Source of the DNA: Labrenzia sp. PHM005 | GTDB lineage: Bacteria; Pseudomonadota; Alphaproteobacteria; Rhizobiales; Stappiaceae | NCBI RefSeq assembly: GCF_006517275.1 | Contig: NZ_CP041191.1 | Location: 62,001 to 126,000, forward strand | Direction: 5' to 3' | DNA length: 64,000 nucleotides | In this document: one piece after another, positions 45,457 through 54,519 of the stretch | Layout of the letters: each line of letters starts with the position of its first letter | Numbering within the stretch: position 1 is the stretch's first letter | Notes under the pieces: generated by a model | The model's database searches: none | What the model saw: the letters and a program-made list of their open reading frames with translations, nothing else | What the model was told of the DNA's origin: nothing | Made by a program: the position numbers and the translations under genes

Positions 45457-46389
45457 TTATTGGACGCCTGCAGTGCCCCCTCCGGAAGATGGAATCTCAT
45501 AAGTTCTCAACACGGGACGATAGTCGGCGTGTCCAACCGGCTCAAAACCACCCGGCAAATCTGGTTCGATCGCAAGGTAAGCTGCCGGTTGTTCGCGCCT
45601 AAGGTCCATCAGCCCAGCACGTACGGTCCGCTTCAGCACATCAGGCAAGTCCGAGCGGATGGTGTGTGCGGAGTATGGGATTGGCGGTGACCGCCAGATG
45701 ATTTCCAGATCTTCAAATCCGCTGCCACCGGACAAATAATAGTCATTTAAAGTTCCGGACGTGAAACCGTTTTTCGCTTCCCCGGCCAGGGATGACCAAC
45801 CAAGGGACGCCTGAACCCGGCCATCTAGAATGGCACGAATGCCTTCTACCGGATTGCGAACTTCCACCAGTGCGTCAAAATACTCCCGCACATCAATGCC
45901 GTCTGCTGCAAGATTTGCGACAGGAACCCGGTATCCCGCCACCGCATGTTTGCCCCCGACTGCAAGCCGTTGATGCCGCAAATTCTCAAGATTTGCGGGC
46001 GTTTCGCCGCGCCTGCCAATCATGATGGCGTAAAATCGTGCTGGAAAATCATCCGGCCCGGCAGTCACCAAAGGCTCAACACATTCACACAATTGAAAAG
46101 TGGCCGCATAACCAGATGGCGACAAACGGATGTAATCGATCTTGCCGGACGCCAGTGCTTCAATTCCATCGGCCATGGTCTGCATCAAAAAGAGATCTAC
46201 CGGAAGATCGGCAATGTCCTCCAGCGCCTGGCGGAAAGGTTCAACCCGATCACGCGCTGTGTCATCTGCGGCAACCACCACGCCTAAACGCAATCGATCG
46301 GGTTGAACTTGGCCACCTTGCGCGGCTATGACTGATTGAGGAAATACGAAACCCACAACCAACACCAAAAGCAAAAATAGCTTTTTCAT
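45457..46389 (-). CDS. PhnD-like phosphate/phosphonate-type substrate-binding protein
   Basis: 310 residues from the ATG at 46389 with a signal peptide (MKKLFLLLVLVVGFVFPQSVIAAQ). The periplasmic fold shows the PhnD-family pattern: RLGVVVAADDTARDRVEPFRQAL, a middle segment with DYIRLSPSGYAA and the PVEGIRAILDGRVQASLGWSSLAG hinge/ligand region. No permease or ATPase gene is adjacent, so it is an orphan, and its ligand is unknown. It is divergent from the HAD gene and convergent with ackA. Confidence 0.85.
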   Translation of the reverse strand: MKKLFLLLVLVVGFVFPQSVIAAQGGQVQPDRLRLGVVVAADDTARDRVEPFRQALEDIADLPVDLFLMQTMADGIEALASGKIDYIRLSPSGYAATFQLCECVEPLVTAGPDDFPARFYAIMIGRRGETPANLENLRHQRLAVGGKHAVAGYRVPVANLAADGIDVREYFDALVEVRNPVEGIRAILDGRVQASLGWSSLAGEAKNGFTSGTLNDYYLSGGSGFEDLEIIWRSPPIPYSAHTIRSDLPDVLKRTVRAGLMDLRREQPAAYLAIEPDLPGGFEPVGHADYRPVLRTYEIPSSGGGTAGVQ

Positions 46390-46467
46390 CACAGTCACAT
46401 ATCCACGTAGAATAGACACCTGAACAGCACCAATACTGTTTGCGAACCAGCCTTGCCGGAAAAACTC

Positions 46468-47088
46468 ATGAGCCAATCAATTACCCACGTCGTCTTCGAT
46501 ATAGGAAATGTCCTGATTGAATGGAATCCGGAATATCTCTACTGCGACCTTATACCGGATAATGAAGAACGGCAGAAATTCCTCGACACCGTCTGCACGC
46601 CGGATTGGAATTTGCAACAAGACCTGGGGCGGTCCTGGGATGAAGCAATCGAGCTGCTGTCAGCGCAACATCCGGACAAAGTCGAGCTGATCCACGCATA
46701 CTCCGAACGCTGGCATGACATGGTGCCCGGCGAGGTATCTGGAACGCCAGCTTTGCTCGCTGAACTGAAGGAGAAAGGTGTCCCGCTTTATGCAATAACC
46801 AATTTCTCGTCCGAAAAGTTTGTAGAAGCGCAAGATCGGTTTTCATTTCTGAAATCCAGCTTTCTCGACATCGTAGTCTCAGCCGAGGAACGTTTGCTCA
46901 AACCAGATCCACAAATCTATAAAGTGCTGTTTGAGCGGAACAAACTTGATCCCGCGAATTGTATCTTTATCGACGATTCCCTGGCGAATGTTGCAGCCGC
47001 ACGGGCGCTCGGGATGGCCGGACATCATTTCACGAGCGCTCATATCCTTGAAAAGGAGCTGACAGACCTTGGCTTGCTCGTGCGTTAA
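46468..47088 (+). CDS. HAD-IA family phosphatase (YihX-like)
   Basis: 206 residues from the ATG at 46468. Motif I is VVFDIGNVLIEW, in which Gly follows the nucleophile Asp two positions later, as in YihX-like sugar phosphatases. Motif II is AITNFSS, motif III Lys in LLKPDPQIY and motif IV CIFIDDSLANV. A small helical cap lies between motifs I and II. Substrates are probably sugar phosphates; the exact one cannot be told. Confidence 0.9.
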   Translation: MSQSITHVVFDIGNVLIEWNPEYLYCDLIPDNEERQKFLDTVCTPDWNLQQDLGRSWDEAIELLSAQHPDKVELIHAYSERWHDMVPGEVSGTPALLAELKEKGVPLYAITNFSSEKFVEAQDRFSFLKSSFLDIVVSAEERLLKPDPQIYKVLFERNKLDPANCIFIDDSLANVAAARALGMAGHHFTSAHILEKELTDLGLLVR

Positions 47089-47110
47089 GTTTGCCGGGCT
47101 CGCTGGCTAG

Positions 47111-47150
47111 TTTTAGGGGCTCTCGCCTTAACCGGCGAAGCCCTCTAAAA
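47111..47150. terminator. Bidirectional terminator between HAD and HDAC-like genes
   Basis: TTTTAG...CTCTAAAA arms pair over a long, slightly bulged hairpin (47111-47127 with 47132-47150; blocks TTTTAG, GGGCT and TCGCC). T-runs exist on both strands at the ends. The right arm lies inside the last codons of the HDAC-like gene, so the terminator and coding end overlap. Confidence 0.7.
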
Positions 47151-48156
47151 CATTGACACAATTGGTTCCAAGTGCGTCCACTGCATAGCCGCCTTCCAAA
47201 AGGAATATTGTTGGAACCCCAACCCGCGCAAGCCTTTGGCCAAGACGAATGTAATCTTCGGATTTGAACTTAAAACCCGAGATCGGATCGTTTTCATAAC
47301 AATCCAACCCCAAAGACACGATCAAGGCTTCCGGTTTGTAAACCAGTAGCCACCGGCAAGCCTCATCCAGCGCAGTGATATAGGTGTCCCAGTCAGTTCC
47401 GAGCGGCAGCGGCCAGTTCCGTGTAAATCCGGTTCCGGCATGTTCGCCCGTTTCATCTGCATATCCCAGGAAATAGGGATATTCCTGTTTGGGGTCTGCA
47501 TGCAGGGAAAGGAATAGAACGTCGGGCCGGTCATAGAACAGCGCCTGAGTGCCGTTCCCATGATGATAATCGACATCCAGGATCGCCACCCGGTGAAGAC
47601 CATAGTCCCTCAAGTACTGGGCTGCGATCGCCGCGTTGTTGAAAAAGCAATACCCGCCAAAAAAGTCGTGACCGGCATGATGTCCTGGCGGACGGCAAAG
47701 AGCAAAGGCAGACTTTTCTCCGTCCTGGATGAGCTTTGCGGCTGTTAGTGCAGAGGCGGCAGACGCGTGCGCCGCCCGGAAAGTGTGTTCGCCGAGTGGT
47801 GTGCCAGCATCCATGGAATACCGGCCCAACAGCCCATCCACATGTTCCACCTGAGTGTCTTGGCGCAGACTTCGGATTGGCCAAACAAACGGAAATGCTT
47901 CCGACGTCCGTCCAATTGCCGTCCACATGGACCAAAACGTCTCAAGGAAGGAGACATATTCAGGGGAGTGCACCCGGTGAATCGGCCGGATCGGAAATTC
48001 CATCGGCTCAATTACATCCCCGACACCGCGCTCTTTGACAGCGGATAAGACCATTTCCGCCCGGCTTGGGGTTTCGACCGCCGGCTGGAGACTGCCATCA
48101 GAAATCTCCTGTTTCGGCGCATGGGCAAGCTGGGTAGATGAAAATACCGTCTTCAC
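47128..48156 (-). CDS. Histone-deacetylase-like amidohydrolase (acetylpolyamine type)
   Basis: 342 residues. Class II HDAC-like motifs: CRPPGHHAGHDFFGGYCFFNNAAIAA (His-His catalytic pair and the GG pocket), ILDVDYHHGNGTQALFY (zinc Asp and His) and SLGLDCYENDPISGF with the third zinc Asp. The N-terminal loop shape (VFSSTQLAHAPKQEI) fits bacterial acetylpolyamine amidohydrolases. It probably removes acetyl from polyamines or small amides; the substrate is inferred. Its end forms part of a bidirectional terminator. Confidence 0.92.
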   Translation of the reverse strand: MKTVFSSTQLAHAPKQEISDGSLQPAVETPSRAEMVLSAVKERGVGDVIEPMEFPIRPIHRVHSPEYVSFLETFWSMWTAIGRTSEAFPFVWPIRSLRQDTQVEHVDGLLGRYSMDAGTPLGEHTFRAAHASAASALTAAKLIQDGEKSAFALCRPPGHHAGHDFFGGYCFFNNAAIAAQYLRDYGLHRVAILDVDYHHGNGTQALFYDRPDVLFLSLHADPKQEYPYFLGYADETGEHAGTGFTRNWPLPLGTDWDTYITALDEACRWLLVYKPEALIVSLGLDCYENDPISGFKFKSEDYIRLGQRLARVGVPTIFLLEGGYAVDALGTNCVNVLEGFAG

Positions 48157-48210
48157 AATTTGCCACCAGTCCTGATGAATTTCCGTTCTTTGAGAATACT
48201 CTAACCGATC

Positions 48211-49206
48211 TTACGAGAAACGGAATTCCGTAACGTGATTATAATTCTCCGAGGGCTGTAACAAGACGTCTGTAAACTCTTTGTGGTTGACGCTGTCCGG
48301 CCAGCGCTGTGTTTCCAGACACACCCCCGCATGAGCACCATAGTCTCTGCCTGCCAATCCGGAAACCGGGACGTCTAACTTTCCGCCATCATACAACTGG
48401 AGCCCAGGTTCTGTCGTCCAGACTTCCATCCGCATATCACCTGCTGCGTCCTCCAAAGCCGCTGCGAACTCAACCTTTTCCCGCGGTACGCCTGCCAGGC
48501 AAAAATTGTGATCGTAGATGACATCCTGTTCTCCGGATTTCCGCCGAAGACGGCGGCCATCTTGAAAGTCGTAGGGTGTCCAGGCAACATTGCGGACCTC
48601 TCCGATCGGAATAAGGTCGGTGTTCACCGGCAGATAGGTTTCTGCGGCAATTTCCAGCTGGTGATCGAGGATCGTGTCGCTGCCATCCAAATTGAAATAG
48701 CTGTGCTGAGTTAAGTTGACTGGGGTCAGCTGGTCCGTCGTGGCCGACATTTTCACCCGGAGAGCGCCAGATCCTGTCAAAGTGTAGCGAACCAGTACTT
48801 CGACTGTCCCCGGATACCCCATATCGCCATCTTCGGAGATCAGCTTGAGCAGAACGCTCGCCTTGTCACTTTGTTCGATCTGCCAAAGGCGGTTGGAAAA
48901 GCCAGCTGATCCGCCATGCAAATGATGACCGCTGTCGTTTAGATCCAGTTGATATTCTTGTCCGCCGAGCACCATCCTGCCATTGGCAATGCGGTTCGCG
49001 CAGCGGCCAACAACAGCCCCAAAATAGGGTGAATGGTCTAGATAATCTTGCAGCCGTTCAAACCCAAGTACAACCGATCTTCCATTGACCTTCAGGTCCC
49101 GGACAATCGCTCCATAATTCAGGATTGATGCTTCCAAACCGCCTTTTTTGAGCGTGATTTCGTCTACAGGCGATCCATCTGGAAGTGTGCCAAAATCCTG
49201 GATCAT
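48211..49206 (-). CDS. galM: Aldose 1-epimerase
   Basis: 331 residues. GalM features: GRCANRIANGRMVLGGQEYQL (His-flanked start of the active site), SGHHLHGG (catalytic His), NLTQHSYFNL (second His) and GVCLETQRWPDS with the catalytic Glu. It interconverts alpha and beta sugars. It is separated from the upstream phosphohexomutase gene by a strong terminator at 49231, so expression may depend on read-through or its own promoter. Confidence 0.95.
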   Translation of the reverse strand: MIQDFGTLPDGSPVDEITLKKGGLEASILNYGAIVRDLKVNGRSVVLGFERLQDYLDHSPYFGAVVGRCANRIANGRMVLGGQEYQLDLNDSGHHLHGGSAGFSNRLWQIEQSDKASVLLKLISEDGDMGYPGTVEVLVRYTLTGSGALRVKMSATTDQLTPVNLTQHSYFNLDGSDTILDHQLEIAAETYLPVNTDLIPIGEVRNVAWTPYDFQDGRRLRRKSGEQDVIYDHNFCLAGVPREKVEFAAALEDAAGDMRMEVWTTEPGLQLYDGGKLDVPVSGLAGRDYGAHAGVCLETQRWPDSVNHKEFTDVLLQPSENYNHVTEFRFS

Positions 49207-49230
49207 GGATGAAATCTCCTGAAGAAAACC

Positions 49231-49258
49231 AAAAAGGCGGCGAGAGTTTCGCCGCCTT
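49231..49258 (-). terminator. Rho-independent terminator after the phosphohexomutase
   Basis: AAGGCGGCGA (49234-49243) pairs perfectly with TCGCCGCCTT (49249-49258), loop GAGTT, followed on the minus strand by a T-run (complement of 49231-49235). It sits between the phosphohexomutase stop and the galM start. Confidence 0.9.
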
Positions 49259-49278
49259 AATCAAGCGAGGTCAAGACT

Positions 49279-50778
49279 TTAAAGGGTTTGATTGTATTCG
49301 CCGACTTCCGGGTTTTCCCGCAAAACCGCGTCTACCGATTTGAACATTTCATGGAGACGGGCTTCCGAAACCGGGCTTTCGACAACAACAACAAGCTCAG
49401 GCTTGTTGGAAGATGCCCGTACCAGGCCCCAGGTTCCATCTTCGCTGACAACCCGGACTCCGTTCACGGTGATGAGGTCCGAAATTGCCTGACCGGCAAA
49501 CTGATCACCAGCGCTATGCATTTCCTTAAACCGGCTAACAACCCGGTCGACAACGTCGTATTTGATTTCATCGGCGCATTTTGGCGCCATGGTTGGCGAG
49601 CCCCAGGTCTTCGGTAGATCCCGGCGAAGATCAGCCATCGTCTTATCTGGATTGCGATCCAGCATATCCAAAATGGCAATGGCCGAAACCAGACCATCGT
49701 CATAACCGCGACCGATGGGTGCGTTGAAGAAATAGTGGCCAGACTTTTCAAAACCAACGATGGCTTTGAGATCGGTAACGCGGCGCTTGATGTAGGAGTG
49801 CCCGGTTTTGAAGTAATCGGTCTTGGCGCCATTGGCCTGAAGAACCGGATCTGTCTTGAAGAGGCCTGTCGATTTAACGTCGACAACAAATTGGCTGTTC
49901 GGATGAAGCGCGGAGATATCCCGGGCCAGCATCACCCCAACCTTGTCGGCAAAGATCTCTTCCCCCTCATTGTCGACAACACCGCAGCGGTCTCCATCGC
50001 CGTCAAACCCAAGCCCGACATCGGCGCCAACTTCCAGCACCTTGTCGCGCAAGGCATGAAGCATCTTCATGTCTTCCGGGTTCGGGTTGTAACGCGGGAA
50101 CGTGTGGTCAAGCTCCGCATCAAGCGGAATGACTTCCGCGCCCAGTGCTTCCAGAATCTTCGGCGCAAAAGCACCGGCGGTGCCATTACCACAGGCCGCA
50201 ACAACCTTGATCGGGCGCTTGAGTTTCTCGCGTTCCGTCAGGTCCTTGAAATAGACATCGGCAAACCCGTCTACAAAACGGTAGCTGCCGCCGCCTTTCA
50301 GATCGAAAGTGGCATCCAGGACAATGTCCTTGAGCCGGCCCATTTCATCCGGACCGAACGTGAGCGGCCGGTCGATGCCCATCTTCACGCCCGTCCAGCC
50401 GTTGTCATTGTGTGAGGCTGTGACCATCGCGACGGCCGGTACATCTAATGCAAACTGCGCGAAATAAGCCATTGGCGACAGTGCAAGTCCGATGTCATGC
50501 ACGTTAATTCCGGCCGCTAGGAGACCATTCACAACAGCCATCTTGATAGAGGCCGAATAACCGCGGAAATCATGTCCAACAACAATGTCAGGGCGCACGC
50601 CACGCTCATGGATCAGGGTGCCAATCCCCATCCCGAGTGCTTGCATACCCATAAGGTTGATTTCTTTTTCAAAGAGCCAACGCGCGTCATATTCGCGAAA
50701 CCCGGTCGGTTTCACCAGCGGCAGTGTCTCATATTCATAGGTGTTCGGCGTGAGAGCAGGTTTCGGCTTTGGAAACAT
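49279..50778 (-). CDS. Phosphomannomutase/phosphoglucomutase
   Basis: 499 residues from the ATG at 50778, chosen for its GAGGA Shine-Dalgarno sequence; an ATG at 50802 is also in frame. Alpha-D-phosphohexomutase motifs: FREYDARW (domain 1), MVTASHNDNGWTGVKMG (phospho-Ser in TASHN), GFDGDGDRCGV (metal-binding DGDGDR), GFEKSGHYFF (sugar-binding loop) and RASSNKPELVVVVES (phosphate-binding loop). It interconverts hexose 1- and 6-phosphates for polysaccharide or LPS synthesis. The nearby galM suggests sugar metabolism; which hexose is preferred cannot be told. Confidence 0.95.
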   Translation of the reverse strand: MFPKPKPALTPNTYEYETLPLVKPTGFREYDARWLFEKEINLMGMQALGMGIGTLIHERGVRPDIVVGHDFRGYSASIKMAVVNGLLAAGINVHDIGLALSPMAYFAQFALDVPAVAMVTASHNDNGWTGVKMGIDRPLTFGPDEMGRLKDIVLDATFDLKGGGSYRFVDGFADVYFKDLTEREKLKRPIKVVAACGNGTAGAFAPKILEALGAEVIPLDAELDHTFPRYNPNPEDMKMLHALRDKVLEVGADVGLGFDGDGDRCGVVDNEGEEIFADKVGVMLARDISALHPNSQFVVDVKSTGLFKTDPVLQANGAKTDYFKTGHSYIKRRVTDLKAIVGFEKSGHYFFNAPIGRGYDDGLVSAIAILDMLDRNPDKTMADLRRDLPKTWGSPTMAPKCADEIKYDVVDRVVSRFKEMHSAGDQFAGQAISDLITVNGVRVVSEDGTWGLVRASSNKPELVVVVESPVSEARLHEMFKSVDAVLRENPEVGEYNQTL

Positions 50779-50844
50779 AAAATCCTCGAAAAACTTTCGC
50801 ATCTAAGGTCTTTATAGGAGGCCTTTGTGACAACAAAGACAAAT

Positions 50845-51348
50845 TTACTGGATGAGTACAAGGGTGCCGTTTGAAATGTCAAACCGATCCAGTTCGTTCA
50901 ACGCCGTCATTCCCAGAAGCGGCGTTGATAGGCTTTCATCCCGCAGAACAAGCGCATCAATGTTTCTAAGGTTGATACGGCCAATCTTAAGCCTGTCTAT
51001 GATGGCGCTCGCACCATAGGTCGCGCCGTTTGCGGTGCTCACGCGGTATTTGAAATCTTCTCTTTTCGGAAAGATGCCGACATCCTCGGCGACCGACAAA
51101 GGAAGGACGGTTGTCGAAGCGCCGGTGTCGACCAGCATTTCATGCATCTGCCCGTTTAAATGGACATCGGCAACAAATTGCCCGCTGCGATTTGCCGAAA
51201 TGCGATGTCGTCTCGCGCCGGAGACATCATCTGTTTCCAGGACCGTGGCCGCCGAACCACTTGTCTGGTCTGCCTGATAGTCCAGCAACAGCGGAACCAG
51301 CGGTACCAATCCCACAAAAACCAGCAAAATGATTACAAAACGAAACAT
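50845..51348 (-). CDS. Membrane-anchored retropepsin-like aspartic protease
   Basis: 167 residues with an N-terminal signal anchor (FRFVIILLVFVGLVPLVPLLL). The retropepsin core has FVADVHLNGQMHEMLVDTGASTTVLPLSVAEDVGI with the catalytic DTGAS, followed by LLGMTALNELDRFDISNGTL. This matches the clan AA protease group TIGR02281. It probably works as a dimer in the periplasm. The role is unknown; related proteins are common in alphaproteobacteria. Confidence 0.9.
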   Translation of the reverse strand: MFRFVIILLVFVGLVPLVPLLLDYQADQTSGSAATVLETDDVSGARRHRISANRSGQFVADVHLNGQMHEMLVDTGASTTVLPLSVAEDVGIFPKREDFKYRVSTANGATYGASAIIDRLKIGRINLRNIDALVLRDESLSTPLLGMTALNELDRFDISNGTLVLIQ

Positions 51349-51470
51349 GGCCGCTCCGGCTGACGATGCCGATTACGTAGCAAATCTTCCTTATCGGGCC
51401 GTAAAAGTACCACTGACCAATTGAACCATTTCCGGGTTCGAACAATGATTCAATGGTTTATGAGCAAAAC

Positions 51471-51499
51471 AAAAAACGCGGCACCAAAGGCACCGCGTT
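51471..51499 (-). terminator. Terminator at the end of the nucleoside operon
   Basis: Read on the minus strand, AACGCGGTGCC and GGTGCCGCGTT form an 11-bp stem (two G-U pairs) around TTT, followed by a T-run (complement of 51471-51476). It lies 24 bp after the upp stop and closes the long salvage operon. Confidence 0.85.
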
Positions 51500-51522
51500 C
51501 ACAAAGGCCAAGTCCGAAGCCT

Positions 51523-52152
51523 TTATTTTGTGCCGTACATCCGATCGCCGGCATCACCGAGACCAGGAACGATGTAGCCTTTTTCGTTCAGTTTCTCATC
51601 AACAGCAGCTGTATAGATCGGCACATCCGGGTGCATTTCATTAAATTTCGCAACACCTTCCGGTGCTGCTAGCAAGCACAGAAACCGGATATTGTTGGCG
51701 CCGCGTTCTTTCAGTTTCTGAACGGCCGCAATCGCCGAATTGGCAGTAGCCAGCATGGGATCTACAACAATTACAAGCCGCTCGTTCAGATCTTCCGGCG
51801 CTTTGAAGTAATATTCGACCGGCTGCAGCGTTTCGGGATCCCGGTAAAGGCCGACGTGTGCAACGCGGGCCGACGGCACCAGCTCCAGCATGCCTTCCAG
51901 CAGCCCATTTCCTGCGCGCAGCACAGATGCAAAAACCAGCTTTTTGCCGGCCAGCATCGGTGCCTGCATTTCGGCAAGTGGCGTTTCAATTGTCTGGCGA
52001 ACCAGCGGCAGGTCCCGGGTGACTTCGTAACACAGAAGGGTCGAGATTTCGCGCAGCAACCGGCGGAACCCCTGGGTGGATGTCCCCTTGTCGCGCATGA
52101 TGGTCAGTTTGTGCTGGACCAGCGGATGGCTGATGACATTTGCTCCGGACAT
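51523..52152 (-). CDS. upp: Uracil phosphoribosyltransferase
   Basis: 209 residues, normal length. Motifs: [16 protein letters not shown] at the N-terminus, [35 protein letters not shown] (PRPP-binding loop) and [27 protein letters not shown], ending [11 protein letters not shown]. It converts uracil and PRPP to UMP. It is the last gene of the salvage operon and follows the DUF1688 gene. Confidence 0.97.
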   Translation of the reverse strand: MSGANVISHPLVQHKLTIMRDKGTSTQGFRRLLREISTLLCYEVTRDLPLVRQTIETPLAEMQAPMLAGKKLVFASVLRAGNGLLEGMLELVPSARVAHVGLYRDPETLQPVEYYFKAPEDLNERLVIVVDPMLATANSAIAAVQKLKERGANNIRFLCLLAAPEGVAKFNEMHPDVPIYTAAVDEKLNEKGYIVPGLGDAGDRMYGTK

Positions 52153-52219
52153 ATCTGCCTCTCTTGATGTGGGCCGCCTGAAACTGAGGGCCGTCTTAGG
52201 AATTTCTATTGTTCGGGAC

Positions 52220-53473
52220 CTATGCCCCGAACGGCAACCAAAAAATAGTGCTGGGGTTCAGGAATTTTGCGAGTTTTTCGCGCAAGGCTCCGTTTTCCCG
52301 AAGTATCTCTGCTCCGGCCCGGTTTGTTCCGCCTTCAAGGATACACGACAACGGCAATTGCTCGGCCTCGACTTCCAGTTCCTTGCGCAACATATCAGCC
52401 AATTGATCGATCAAGGCACCTGTAATTGCACGCAGTTCAATCATCCGGTCGTTTGCCTGTTCAGAGGTCAGATCTGCCTCATCACTCGTGATCCTCAGAA
52501 CACCCGCTTCCACAAACAAAGCTGCATGTTCGGCGTCTGCTGGACCAGTCAATGTGTCAAGCTCATCAACTTCATATCCGGCCCAGGCCAGCGGTTCGAC
52601 GAGCGAATACACCATCACCTGCGCCGTCAAATGGAACGGTATGGTTCGAGGACCATCCTGTCCGCTTTCTCCGCTAAATTCAAAGCTGTCACCAAATGAC
52701 ACATCGCCTTTCGCCGCTCCGCCTTCCCAAAGAGGAGCAAGACTTTGAAGCAACCGATCGAGAATGGCAGTCGCATCAACCGATCCCCAACCTTCGCTAC
52801 CAAGTTTCACGAGAAGGTTTCCAGGCCGGGTTGTTTCCCCTTCACCGAACAAATCCGCGCGCAAAGCCAAAGCTTCGCCAAAGCGCTTGAGATGGCGCTG
52901 TAATTTTTTCAGAAGCGCCGCATCTCGTCCTGCATTCCATTGAAGTCCTGATGCCAATTCTTCGGTTTCCAGGCGGATCAAAGCATCGGCATCGACCCGG
53001 AACGGATCGACAGGATCCGAAGAAAACGAGCCTGCAGCGAACATATTGATAGCGGCCAGCGCCGTGGCTTGCCGGCCAGTTGCAACTGTTCCGGCCATCG
53101 TGTCTTCATAGGACCAGCCAGGTGGTGTCGAAACATCCATATAGACTGCAAGAATCGCGAGGTCGGAAGCTGCGGTCAGCAACTCATCGGCAGTCTGGAA
53201 CTCTCTTGCAGAGGCCAGAGCACTCCAGCGATCAACACCGCCAGCTTCAAACAAGCGCCAGACCCCGTAGGGAGGGATCTGGAAGTCGGGATACGTTTGT
53301 TTGGTGATCTCCAGGGTTTTGATTAGGGCCTGATCCAGCTTGCTGGAATCAACCGTTACATATTGGAGGTCGCCGCGTACCGCGCGGTTTAAAAACTCTT
53401 TCGAGAGTTTGCGAACGTATTCGGCCTTAAAGATCTCCAAAAGGCCGTTGTCATTTTGCGCTTTTGTTGTCAT
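52220..53473 (-). CDS. DUF1688/URC4-like protein (uracil catabolism)
   Basis: 417 residues. I recognise the DUF1688 pattern: [59 protein letters not shown] and the C-terminal STIFWLPFG. In yeasts URC4 is needed for the URC pathway, which degrades uracil through ribosylurea, and bacterial homologues often sit beside upp or RibA-like genes. Here upp is 67 bp downstream and the gene follows add in the same operon. The biochemical step is not known to me; the URC link is from family memory. Confidence 0.8.
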   Translation of the reverse strand: MTTKAQNDNGLLEIFKAEYVRKLSKEFLNRAVRGDLQYVTVDSSKLDQALIKTLEITKQTYPDFQIPPYGVWRLFEAGGVDRWSALASAREFQTADELLTAASDLAILAVYMDVSTPPGWSYEDTMAGTVATGRQATALAAINMFAAGSFSSDPVDPFRVDADALIRLETEELASGLQWNAGRDAALLKKLQRHLKRFGEALALRADLFGEGETTRPGNLLVKLGSEGWGSVDATAILDRLLQSLAPLWEGGAAKGDVSFGDSFEFSGESGQDGPRTIPFHLTAQVMVYSLVEPLAWAGYEVDELDTLTGPADAEHAALFVEAGVLRITSDEADLTSEQANDRMIELRAITGALIDQLADMLRKELEVEAEQLPLSCILEGGTNRAGAEILRENGALREKLAKFLNPSTIFWLPFGA

Positions 53474-53484
53474 GGCCGGTGTAT

Positions 53485-54483
53485 CTATCCGCCATTTTTT
53501 GCACTGTCGAGGCGAACCAGCAGCCTATTCCTCGTAGTCTCGTCACAAAAGGCAGCATCGATCGCCGTTCGGGTTACATCCAACTGGTCGTCGAGTGTCC
53601 AGCTGAACGTCTCGGCCACTGAAGAGTACTCTTTGCCCAAGGTGGTTCCAAAGAACGGCGGATCATCAGAGTTCAAGGTTATCTTGACGCCTTCCCGGCG
53701 CAGGATGTTCACCGGATGGAACCGCAGGACCGTATAAACGCCAAGCGCCGTGTTCGACCCGGGACAGACCTCGAGCACGATCTTCTCGTCCGCAAGGCGT
53801 TTGACAAGATCTTTGTCTTCAATGGCCCGGACACCGTGACCAAGCCGCTTGACCCGCAAAAACTCTAAGGCTGCGGTGATGCTCTCCGGCCCGCCGAATT
53901 CGCCCGCATGAGCCGTCGTTCCAAGTCCAGCTTCCTCGGCCATCCGGAACGCTTTTGCGAAATTGGCCGGATGCCCGGACCGCTCATCCCCAGCAAGACC
54001 AAATCCAGTTACCAGCGGATGCGGATTTCCGATGACTTCCTTTGCGACCCGCTCCACGGACGCAGCACCAAAGTGGCGTACACCAATGGCGATCATCCGC
54101 CCCTCAATGGCCGTGTCGGTCTTGGCCCGTTCTATCCCAGCCGCCAAGCCCTCGACATAAGACCGGTACGATAAGCCAGCGGCCTGCGCATGGTCTGGAG
54201 AGATAAAAATCTCGCCATAAATCGCTCCTTCAGCTGCCAGCATGCGAAAATAAGTTTCGGAAAGCAGCGAATAGTCGGCCGGAGTTTTGAAGACCGAACT
54301 GGCAACGTCATAGGCCTTCAAGAAGGTCGTGAAATCGGACCAGACATATTGCCCATTACCGTCGATGATCTCCGAGACATCAACTCCGTGCTGATCTGCA
54401 AACTGCAGAACGAGACGCGGCGGTGCGGCGCCCTCAATGTGACAATGCAGTTCGGCCTTGGGAACGCCGACGGTCTCGTTCAT
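53485..54483 (-). CDS. add: Adenosine deaminase
   Basis: 332 residues from the ATG at 54483 (AGGAC upstream); a GTG at 54498 is also in frame. Motifs: PKAELHCHIEGA (zinc His pair), GFGLAGDERSG, TAHAGEFGGPES (catalytic Glu side), RLGHGVRA and LNSDDPPFFGTTL (zinc Asp). It deaminates adenosine or deoxyadenosine to inosine, the substrate for the phosphorylase encoded upstream. It follows deoB closely. Confidence 0.95.
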   Translation of the reverse strand: MNETVGVPKAELHCHIEGAAPPRLVLQFADQHGVDVSEIIDGNGQYVWSDFTTFLKAYDVASSVFKTPADYSLLSETYFRMLAAEGAIYGEIFISPDHAQAAGLSYRSYVEGLAAGIERAKTDTAIEGRMIAIGVRHFGAASVERVAKEVIGNPHPLVTGFGLAGDERSGHPANFAKAFRMAEEAGLGTTAHAGEFGGPESITAALEFLRVKRLGHGVRAIEDKDLVKRLADEKIVLEVCPGSNTALGVYTVLRFHPVNILRREGVKITLNSDDPPFFGTTLGKEYSSVAETFSWTLDDQLDVTRTAIDAAFCDETTRNRLLVRLDSAKNGG

Positions 54484-54519
54484 AGCTGGTCCTGCCACTT
54501 TCGTCCTTCGTCTTTGCCG

